A DNA stretch of 21,534 nt, from the NCBI GenBank assembly GCA_008501735.1, contig QQUF01000001.1:1-21534 (forward strand), given 5' to 3'. Below are positions 1 through 6,094 of the stretch, one piece after another. The translations under genes and the position numbers were made by a program. Under the pieces are notes generated by a model, which had not been told where the DNA came from, did no database searches, and saw only the letters and a list, made by a program, of their open reading frames with translations. How positions within the stretch are numbered: position 1 is the stretch's first letter; every line of letters starts with the position of its first letter. Source of the DNA: Calditrichota bacterium. Its GTDB lineage: Bacteria > CLD3.

Positions 1-2
1 TT

Positions 3-314
3 GTTGGAATCGAAGATGGAGTGAATGCAATTCCAACAGAGTTCAGTTTAGCTCCAAACTATCCGAACCCTTTTAATCCTTCAACAACGATTAAATTCGG
101 AATTCCAGAAAAGAACTTCACAAAAGTTGTGATTTACAACGCACTTGGTCAAGCTGTTAAGACTTTGGTAAGTGAAACACTTGAGGCTTCTTTCTACGAA
201 TTCAAATGGGACGGAACAGACAACAACGGAAACACTGTTGCAAGTGGAATTTATTTCACACGAATGGAAGCAGGTAAGTTCGTTCAAGTCAGAAAAATGA
301 CTTTCTTGAAATAG
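3..314 (+). CDS. T9SS cargo protein, C-terminal fragment (5' end outside window)
   Basis: The reading frame is open from the left edge, so only the last 103 residues or so are visible. They form a type A (Por secretion tail) C-terminal sorting domain. It has a leading NYPNPFNPSTTI motif, a beta-rich middle containing the GQAVKTLV and WDGTDNNGN motifs, and the SGIYFTRMEAG...KMTFLK ending. In the T9SS family this domain directs proteins already exported by Sec across the outer membrane and is then removed or linked to the surface. The body and function of the protein lie to the left and cannot be told. A GTG at position 21 could be read as a start, but the frame continues upstream and this domain normally ends a large protein, so this is a partial gene. 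Its last 83 codons are almost identical to the end of the next gene. Confidence 0.85.
   Translation, partial: VGIEDGVNAIPTEFSLAPNYPNPFNPSTTIKFGIPEKNFTKVVIYNALGQAVKTLVSETLEASFYEFKWDGTDNNGNTVASGIYFTRMEAGKFVQVRKMTFLK
66..314 (+). repeat. Duplicated T9SS C-terminal cassette, copy 1
   Basis: This stretch matches 1319-1567 at a constant offset of 1253 bases without gaps. By eye there are six substitutions in 249 bases. Five are silent and one changes Thr to Ala in the SGIYF-T/A-RMEAG segment. Similarity continues past the stop codon into the half palindrome at 321 and the terminator stem. Upstream of it the two genes differ. Confidence 0.9.
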
Positions 315-320
315 AAATTT

Positions 321-335
321 AGACCTGAAAGGTTT
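321..335 (+). repeat. Half copy of the AGACCTG palindrome
   Basis: AGACCTGAAAGGTTT lies 6 bases after the stop codon. It is identical to the left arm of the palindrome at 1575-1607, but the matching right arm is missing here. It looks like a truncated copy of the same element. Confidence 0.6.
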
Positions 336-342
336 TTAAATT

Positions 343-377
343 AAAAAAGCCGAGACCTTTACAGTTTCGGCTTTTTT
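343..377 (+). terminator. Intrinsic terminator after the first T9SS gene
   Basis: An A-run and GCCGAGAC (343-356) pair with GTTTCGGC and a T-run (364-377), with a 7-base loop and one G-U pair. It lies 29 bases after the stop codon. The A-tract on the left arm would let it work on both strands. The stem resembles the terminator after the second T9SS gene. Confidence 0.75.
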
Positions 378-451
378 GTTTTGGTAAGCAGTCTTCATTT
401 TTTATTTTAGTCAAGCTATTCTAAAAAATTTTTAAAAATGGAGACTTTATT

Positions 452-1567
452 ATGAAGACTAAAAGCCTATTTTGGGTGGTCTTTTCTCTTGCTTTGGCTC
501 TTGCCATAGTTCAAGAGGGCAATTCTCAAACATTTGCTCCAATGCGAGTAAATATTTCAGGTGCAAATACTGGAAATTTCTTAGCTGAAACTCAAATAGT
601 TGGTATAAAAGGGATTTACGCTACAACAATTCTTCCACAAACTTTTAGTTTGGGACCGATGCAACCAAATACAAACGGATTTACTTACCTTCCAGTTACT
701 GGAAACATAACTTTCAATTTAGCAAATTTTGGAACAAGTTTAATCTTTGACCCAGCAGTTTTTCCTACAACATTTAGATTTGAAATTGACATTTACGAAC
801 CTTCATTAGCATTGCCGACACAATCATTAACAACTTTCAATAACGGGCAAATAGGAGACTTTGTGGTTTTACCTCCTATAACTTTAATTACGGAAAACCC
901 ACCAGCTCCAATTTGGATATTACCAGATTTGCATTTTAATGACTTACCAACTACAGGTCCACTTCCTTTTGGCTTACTTTACCCTGTTAATGGAGATACT
1001 TTATCAAATCTAACTAACCCAATTAACTTTAATTGGAATTCTGCTTTTTATTCAGGTAGCTCTGTTTTGAATTATACTATGAAAATTTTCAATCCCAGTT
1101 TTGATTTATCTTTCACAAATATATCTGACACAAGTTTCACTCTTGATGGTGTACTTCTGAACGAACTCTCAACTTACAAGTGGTTTGTTTCCGTTACTGA
1201 TGGACAATTTACTACCGTAAGTAGCGACACTTTTGAGTTTCACACTCCACAGGCTGTTGCGGTTAGCGTAGTAGAAAACTTACTTACTTCAAGTTTTTCC
1301 TTGAAACCAATTTTCCCAAACCCTTTTAATCCTTCAACAACGATTAAATTCGGAATTCCAGAAAAGAACTTCACAAAAGTTGTGATTTACAACGCACTTG
1401 GTCAAGCTGTTAAGACTTTGGTAAGTGAAACACTTGAGGCTTCTTTCTACGAATTTAAATGGGACGGAACAGACAACAACGGAAACACTGTTGCGAGTGG
1501 AATTTACTTTGCAAGAATGGAAGCAGGTAAGTTCGTTCAAGTCAGAAAAATGACTTTCTTGAAATAG
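452..1567 (+). CDS. Secreted T9SS cargo protein with fibronectin-like region
   Basis: This 371-residue protein begins with a signal peptide: MKTK, a hydrophobic core at about residues 6-20, and likely cleavage after GNS at about residue 25. A GGAG at 440-443 precedes the ATG. Residues 27-165 have no family that I recognise and are rich in Thr, Pro, Asn and Phe. Residues about 170-265 resemble an Ig/fibronectin-like domain of the kind common in adhesins (LLYPVNGDTL, INFNWN, a KWFVSVTDG core and a closing FEFHTP). Residues about 287-371 are the type A T9SS sorting domain, almost identical to that of the upstream gene. The protein is therefore predicted to pass through Sec and then the T9SS to the cell surface or medium. 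It stands alone, with terminators on both sides. Its function beyond secretion is unknown, and the adhesive role is only inferred from the domain look. Confidence 0.85.
   Translation: MKTKSLFWVVFSLALALAIVQEGNSQTFAPMRVNISGANTGNFLAETQIVGIKGIYATTILPQTFSLGPMQPNTNGFTYLPVTGNITFNLANFGTSLIFDPAVFPTTFRFEIDIYEPSLALPTQSLTTFNNGQIGDFVVLPPITLITENPPAPIWILPDLHFNDLPTTGPLPFGLLYPVNGDTLSNLTNPINFNWNSAFYSGSSVLNYTMKIFNPSFDLSFTNISDTSFTLDGVLLNELSTYKWFVSVTDGQFTTVSSDTFEFHTPQAVAVSVVENLLTSSFSLKPIFPNPFNPSTTIKFGIPEKNFTKVVIYNALGQAVKTLVSETLEASFYEFKWDGTDNNGNTVASGIYFARMEAGKFVQVRKMTFLK
1319..1567 (+). repeat. Duplicated T9SS C-terminal cassette, copy 2
   Basis: Partner of 66-314, about 98 percent identical at the nucleotide level by eye. 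The shared block starts abruptly at the PNPFNPSTTI motif, while the residues before it differ (SFSLKPIF here, EFSLAPNY in copy 1). Confidence 0.9.
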
Positions 1568-1574
1568 AAAATTT

Positions 1575-1607
1575 AGACCTGAAAGGTTTTAGAAACCTGT
1601 CAGGTCT
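1575..1607. repeat. AGACCTG palindrome, near-perfect inverted repeat
   Basis: The left arm AGACCTGAAAGGTTT (1575-1589) and right arm AAACCTGTCAGGTCT (1593-1607) pair over 15 bases with one mismatch and a 3-base spacer. It starts 7 bases after the T9SS gene stop. The same element occurs as a perfect copy at 9738-9771 and as a half copy at 321-335. Confidence 0.85.
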
Positions 1608-1656
1608 TTAACACAAAAAAGCCGAGACTGTAAAAGTCTCGGCTTTTTTGTGTTAA
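1608..1656. terminator. Bidirectional intrinsic terminator, 22-bp perfect stem
   Basis: Arms 1608-1629 and 1635-1656 are perfect reverse complements around a 5-base loop. The core GCCGAGACT/AGTCTCGGC is flanked by an A6 run on one side and a T6 run on the other, so it can end transcription in both directions. It lies between the plus-strand T9SS gene and the minus-strand operon that ends at 1666. It abuts the palindrome at 1575-1607, so two hairpins stand back to back. Confidence 0.9.
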
Positions 1657-1665
1657 GGTAAAATT

Positions 1666-1944
1666 TTATTCTTTTATCAAATCAACTTTATCAACAACTC
1701 CAACAATGACTGCTTGAACAGGAATATTTTTGTTGTTCAAATAAACTCTTGCAGAACCACCTTCACGATTTACCAAAACAATGTCGTCAATTCCTGCCGA
1801 AACAATGTCAATGGCAATCATTTCTTTACCTTGAGGCTTTTCGTTTTCAAGTCCGATTGGTTGAACAATCATTAATTTTTTGCCTTCAAGGTTGTCATTT
1901 TTTATTGTCGAAACAACTGAACCTACTACTTTTGCAATTATCAT
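1666..1944 (-). CDS. EutN/CcmL family microcompartment vertex protein (BMC-P)
   Basis: At 92 residues it is the normal size for the EutN/CcmL/PduN family, whose pentamers cap the corners of bacterial microcompartment shells. Family motifs run in order: AKVVGSVVSTIKNDNLEGKKL at the N-terminus, the MIVQPIG strand, IDIVSAGIDDIVLVNREGGSAR in the middle (the usual D..GAG..D.VL...GS.AR), and a closing AVIVGVVDKVD strand. The ATG is immediately next to the stop codon of the phosphohexomutase gene with no bases between, so it is very likely the last gene of that operon and translationally coupled. No shell hexamer (BMC-H), shell trimer or signature enzyme is visible in this window. It may serve a shell encoded elsewhere, or act alone as a pentamer with another role; that is open. 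The family call is firm, the function is not. Confidence 0.85.
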   Translation of the reverse strand: MIIAKVVGSVVSTIKNDNLEGKKLMIVQPIGLENEKPQGKEMIAIDIVSAGIDDIVLVNREGGSARVYLNNKNIPVQAVIVGVVDKVDLIKE

Positions 1945-3294
1945 TTATTTTTCCAAGGCTAATTTTACAAACTCGTCTGCCAAACTTTCGGCTTCTTCGG
2001 AAGTTGGTGCTTCGGTAATCACTCTGACGATTGGCTCTGTGTTAGATTTTCGTAAGTGAATCCAAGAATTTTCTCTGCAAATTTTTAAGCCGTCAGTGAA
2101 GTCAAGAATCTCATTTTTGAACATTTCAGCAATTTTTTCTAAAACTGCATCAGGATTGATTTCACCAAGTTCGATTTTCTTCTTACAAATTGAAAATTGT
2201 GGCAAACTTTTGTGGAGGGCAGAAATCTTTCCACCGAATTCTGCGAGATGTTGTAAAGTCAAAGCAACCGCAACAAGTGAATCTCTTCCGTAGTGAACAT
2301 CACCCAAAATTACACCGCCATTTCCTTCACCGCCGATTGTTGAAGTGATTTCTTTCATTTTTTTTGCGACGTTGATTTCGCCAACAGCAGTTCGGATAAC
2401 TTTTGCTCCGTAACTTTCAGCGATTTTGTCAACTGCCAAAGTTGTTGAAAGGTTAGTTACAACTGTTCCGTTACGTTTTGGCAAAAGCAATTTTACAGCA
2501 AGTGCCAAAGTGTATTCTTCCGAAAGAGGTTTTCCTTCTTCGGAAATCAAAGCACAACGGTCTGCGTCAGGGTCAATCGCAATTCCCAAATCAGATTTTG
2601 AAGACTTCACAACTTCCATCAAATCCGTCAAATTTTGCGGAACGGGTTCAGGAGTGTGTGCAAAAATTCCATTTGGTTCGAGATTCAAACCGACGACTTC
2701 GCAGCCTAAGGTTTCCAAAAGTTGTGGAATCGTTGTTCCACCAGCTCCGTTCACAGTGTCAAGAGCGACTTTGAATTTCTTTGAACGAATCAAGTCAACG
2801 TCAATGAATTTTAAATCTAAAACCGAATGAATATGGTCTTCAATTGCTTTTTCGTATTTTTCAACTTTACCGATTTTGTCGTAAGTTGCGAGAGTGTAAG
2901 ATTTATTTTTGGCAATTTCGATAACTTTTTCACCTTCTTCACCGTCGAGGAAAAGTCCAGTTCCTGAAATGAGTTTCATTGCGTTCCACTCAATCGGATT
3001 GTGAGAAGCTGTAACTGCAATTCCTCCGGCAGCGTGGAATTTTTCAACCATCATTTGCACAGTTGGAGTCGGAACAATTCCGATTTCTACGACATCGCAA
3101 CCGACAGAATTTAAAGCAGAAACGACAAAATTTTGCACCATTTCGCCTGTTACTCGCGAATCTCTTCCGACGATGATTTTCCCTTTTCCACAAAATTCAC
3201 CGAATGCCGAAGCGAAGTTAATCAGAACTTCGGGTGTTAAAGTGTCTCCGACAATTCCACGAATTCCCGAAATACTAACCATTAATTTGCTCAA
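1945..3294 (-). CDS. glmM: Phosphoglucosamine mutase / phosphohexomutase
   Basis: This 449-residue protein of the alpha-D-phosphohexomutase superfamily interconverts hexose 6- and 1-phosphates. As GlmM it would make glucosamine-1-phosphate for peptidoglycan and LPS. All four signature loops are present: the phosphoserine loop TASHNP with Ser97, the Mg-binding loop DPDADR at residues 241-246, the sugar loop GEGNGG at 322-327, and the phosphate-binding loop RKSNTEP at 415-421. The sugar loop is not the GEMSGH/GEQSGH of the proteobacterial enzymes, so phosphomannomutase or phosphoglucomutase activity cannot be excluded. The start is TTG, 8 bases after GGAG; the ATG four codons later has no such site at a good distance. 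It lies 31 bases downstream of the DUF4340 gene and directly abuts the vertex-protein gene. Confidence 0.88.
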   Translation of the reverse strand: MSKLMVSISGIRGIVGDTLTPEVLINFASAFGEFCGKGKIIVGRDSRVTGEMVQNFVVSALNSVGCDVVEIGIVPTPTVQMMVEKFHAAGGIAVTASHNPIEWNAMKLISGTGLFLDGEEGEKVIEIAKNKSYTLATYDKIGKVEKYEKAIEDHIHSVLDLKFIDVDLIRSKKFKVALDTVNGAGGTTIPQLLETLGCEVVGLNLEPNGIFAHTPEPVPQNLTDLMEVVKSSKSDLGIAIDPDADRCALISEEGKPLSEEYTLALAVKLLLPKRNGTVVTNLSTTLAVDKIAESYGAKVIRTAVGEINVAKKMKEITSTIGGEGNGGVILGDVHYGRDSLVAVALTLQHLAEFGGKISALHKSLPQFSICKKKIELGEINPDAVLEKIAEMFKNEILDFTDGLKICRENSWIHLRKSNTEPIVRVITEAPTSEEAESLADEFVKLALEK

Positions 3295-3325
3295 TTTATT
3301 TTCTCCGTAATTTTTAGTTTAAATT

Positions 3326-4672
3326 CTATTCCACCACAAAAGTGGAAAGTTTAGGTTTCAAAACTTCAATGTAACCTTTAAGGGCTTTGATTTGTGCAAT
3401 AAATTCTTGTGAATTTGACCTAGCAAAAACCTTTTCACCATTGAGCCAAAAATCTACATCGAATTCTTTTGCACCCTTACTCCAAAGTTCAATTTTACAT
3501 TCTTTCTTAAATTTCTCAGCTTTGAGTTTTTGCTTAGAAATCGGACTCAAAGTTTCGATTTCTGTGTAGTAAAGCATATTCATAATTCCTTGAGGTTCGT
3601 TCAAAGAAGTTACCAATTTTTGCAAAGGTTTAGTCATTGACCAAGCTTCGTTATTCTTTGCTAAAATGATTTCTTGATTGTCAAAAGTAAAACGAATTTT
3701 GTCAATTGAGTCTCGGTCAAATTCCTGTAACTTAGAGTCTCGGTACTGATAAAAATTTTGGTAATGATCAAGGAAAGTATTGTAGATGAGCCGAATTCCT
3801 TGATGATTTTCAGTGTTTACGTAAACAAGGTTTTCTCGGGTTTTACCAAAGAATATTTTGTCTAAAACTTTGCCTTCTTTTTTCAAAGTAATTGTGTGAG
3901 AAGGTTTGTCCAAGCCAAATGCACCAAGATTTTTTCCCGGATTACTTGCCCCAAAGTCAATAGCTCTCATCGAAAATATTTGAGCAATAATTTTTGCGTG
4001 AATCATTTCTGAACGAGCACTTGCTTTAAAGGGCGAAGTGATTTCCCAAATTTGTAAACTGTCTTTCAAAATCGTGAAAGTTTCTTTTGGAGTTTCAATT
4101 GAAATTTCATTCGCATCTGTTGGCGAGAAAGTCAAAACTCCTTTAAATCTAAAGTAGTAAAGGTTTCGTCTTGAGGCTTTGAGAATTTCAGAAGTAATCA
4201 GAATTAATTCCTTACTGTCATTCTTTCTCGCGTAACAAAAATCTTTCGTTGGAGTTCCGATTCCCAATTCGATTTCCTCGGAAGTTCCGTCTTCGTAGCT
4301 AAACTGAATTGTTACCAAAGGCGGTTCAAGTCCGATTTTTTCCAAATCCAAAGTTGAATCTGAAATTGTTCTTTCGATTTTGTAATCAAACAAAAATCCA
4401 ATAACTCTGTCAATGTTTGAAATATCAGCCCAATCTTGAATCGGTTCAGTGAAAAACCAAGTTGAATCTTTTTGGGCTTTGAAAGAAACGTATTCATTTT
4501 CAAGTGAAATTTCTTTCAAAGTTTCTCTGCTTCCGTTGAAAATTTTGCGATTTTCTTCTTGTTGATGAAGTTCGGCAATTTCTTTTTCAGCTTCGGGAAG
4601 TTCTACAAAGTAAACGTAAGCCCCAAGAGCTAAAAGTAAAATTGTTAAAAGTGCGAGAGTTTTGTTGCTCAA
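3326..4672 (-). CDS. DUF4340 domain protein with N-terminal membrane anchor
   Basis: This is a 448-residue protein with one hydrophobic segment at residues about 5-23 and a long extracytoplasmic portion. The KIGLEPPLVTIQF.. and LGIGTP..KDFCYARK pattern after about residue 110 and the LGAFGLDKPSHTITL repeat of the same pattern near residue 210 are typical of DUF4340. That domain is often found next to or fused with the GldG-like substrate-binding subunit of ABC-2 transporters. The start codon is TTG preceded by GGAG; no methionine occurs for a long way downstream, and only this start includes the membrane segment. It follows the ATPase gene after 61 bases, which supports a joint function, but its exact role is unknown. 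It could also be an envelope lipoprotein-like factor, although no lipobox cysteine is present. Confidence 0.75.
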   Translation of the reverse strand: MSNKTLALLTILLLALGAYVYFVELPEAEKEIAELHQQEENRKIFNGSRETLKEISLENEYVSFKAQKDSTWFFTEPIQDWADISNIDRVIGFLFDYKIERTISDSTLDLEKIGLEPPLVTIQFSYEDGTSEEIELGIGTPTKDFCYARKNDSKELILITSEILKASRRNLYYFRFKGVLTFSPTDANEISIETPKETFTILKDSLQIWEITSPFKASARSEMIHAKIIAQIFSMRAIDFGASNPGKNLGAFGLDKPSHTITLKKEGKVLDKIFFGKTRENLVYVNTENHQGIRLIYNTFLDHYQNFYQYRDSKLQEFDRDSIDKIRFTFDNQEIILAKNNEAWSMTKPLQKLVTSLNEPQGIMNMLYYTEIETLSPISKQKLKAEKFKKECKIELWSKGAKEFDVDFWLNGEKVFARSNSQEFIAQIKALKGYIEVLKPKLSTFVVE

Positions 4673-4733
4673 GATTTTTCTCCAAAGATTTTTTTCGGCT
4701 CAAAAGTAAGAACTTGAGATTGTGAAAGAAAAG

Positions 4734-5723
4734 CTATTTTTCTTTTTCGTAAATGTTTTTCACAATTTCAGTCAAATCCATTTCTTTTAGTTTCAAATCA
4801 CTGATTTTAAACTCTTGTAAAAATACAGAAATCAATTCAGAGGCAGAAGTTACATTTTGAGAAAAAATTATTGTGTGGCTATCTTCAAGTTTTGCTTGAA
4901 ATTTTTTTACAAAATTTAAAAGGTGATTTTTTTCAGGTTTTTCGCGAAAATCCAAAACGAGTTTTCTTTGTCCACCAAAATTTTTGTGAATTTCAGACAA
5001 AGTTCCGTCATAAATTTTATGCCCTTTGTCGATGATTATAATTCTTTTGCAAATTTCTTCGATGTCCACGAGGTCGTGAGTTGTAAGGAAAATCGTAGTC
5101 TTTTCAGTTGAATTTAATTCTTTCAAAAACTCACGAAGTTTGAATTTTACAGAAACGTCAAGTCCGATTGTTGGCTCGTCGAGGAAAAGAATTTTCGGGT
5201 TGTGAATTAAAGAGGCAACGAGGTCGCATTTCATTCTTTGTCCAAGACTCAATTTTCTTACCGGTATGTTAAGGAGTTCGCCAATTCCAAGAATTTCTGA
5301 AAAATTATCAATTCGGTTTTTATAAGATTTCTCATCAACTCTATAAATTTTTTGTAAAAGATTAAATGCTTCAACGACTGCAATGTCCCACCAAAGTTGA
5401 GTTCTTTGTCCAAAAACAACTCCGATGTTTTGCACGTGAGTTGTTCTTTCTTTGTGAGGAACTCTTCCAAGAATATTGATTTCACCTTCTGTTGGGTGTA
5501 AAATTCCTGTTAGCATTTTTATTGTCGTGGATTTTCCTGCTCCATTTGTGCCGATGTAACCGATTGTTTCGCCTTTTTCGATTTCAAAAGAAACATTTTT
5601 CACCGCTTCAACAAAATAGTAGTCTCTTTTGAACAAGTCCAAAAAGGAGCCTTTGACACCTTCACGTCTTTTGAAAACCTTGTAAGATTTTGTGAGATTT
5701 TTGACAGAAATTATTGGCTGCAA
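4734..5723 (-). CDS. ABC-2 type transporter ATP-binding protein
   Basis: This 329-residue ATPase has a complete set of ABC motifs: Walker A GTNGAGKST (58-66), Q-loop around FGQRTQLWWD (104-113), signature LSLGQR (158-163), Walker B ILFLDEP (178-184) and switch histidine in TTHD (214-217). The GQRTQLWWD sequence and the N-terminal FKRREG..GSFLDLFKR insert fit the uncharacterised COG4586-type exporters of the NatA/ABC-2 class. The C-terminal 80 residues or so form the usual accessory domain. The two permease subunits that normally accompany it are not encoded in the window. It is the first gene of a leftward operon with DUF4340, glmM and the vertex protein. The only sensible start is TTG, because an in-frame stop lies three codons upstream and no ATG is near. 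Confidence 0.87.
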   Translation of the reverse strand: MQPIISVKNLTKSYKVFKRREGVKGSFLDLFKRDYYFVEAVKNVSFEIEKGETIGYIGTNGAGKSTTIKMLTGILHPTEGEINILGRVPHKERTTHVQNIGVVFGQRTQLWWDIAVVEAFNLLQKIYRVDEKSYKNRIDNFSEILGIGELLNIPVRKLSLGQRMKCDLVASLIHNPKILFLDEPTIGLDVSVKFKLREFLKELNSTEKTTIFLTTHDLVDIEEICKRIIIIDKGHKIYDGTLSEIHKNFGGQRKLVLDFREKPEKNHLLNFVKKFQAKLEDSHTIIFSQNVTSASELISVFLQEFKISDLKLKEMDLTEIVKNIYEKEK

Positions 5724-6094
5724 AATTTTTTAACCGATTTGATTTTTGAACCTAGAATTTACAAGAAAATCTAAGTTTTCTGAAAGTTTAGTTTTTTGCT
5801 TTTCGCAAGTTGATTTTAGAAGTTCACAAGTTTTGTTTGAAATTTAGAGAAAAAGTAACGATATTTTACCGTTAAAGAATTGAAAACTCTTGACTTTGCT
5901 TAATTTGAACTTAATTTCTTAAAATTAAATCCTTTTAAAAAAAGGCATAAAAATTGCAAAGTAAAATTTCGAGGTAACACTTTTAATCTTTTTCAAGAGT
6001 CTTGGAAGATAAATTGAAATTTGAGAGTTATCTTATTTCTTAATCAAAACCTTAATCAGAACTCGTCTTTTTTTAACCAGACAGGAGAAATGCA
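5724..6094. other. Divergent intergenic region (371 bp)
   Basis: This AT-rich region separates the leftward ABC operon from the rightward VCBS/ASPIC gene and must carry promoters for both. I see no open frame, tRNA or strong hairpin in it. A short-lived C-rich break occurs at 5861-5875. A Shine-Dalgarno AGGAGA at 6083-6088 serves the gene at 6095. Confidence 0.6.
5890..5917 (+). promoter_or_regulatory. Possible sigma-70-like promoter
   Basis: TTGACT at 5890-5895 and TAATTT at 5912-5917 are separated by 16 bases, about 180 bases before the VCBS/ASPIC gene. In such AT-rich DNA chance matches are common, and Bacteroidota use a different consensus, so this is only a candidate. Confidence 0.25.

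Noticed and set aside
2426-2830. Long plus-strand frame inside the glmM-like gene
   Set aside because: It is antisense to conserved enzyme motifs and shows no family features.
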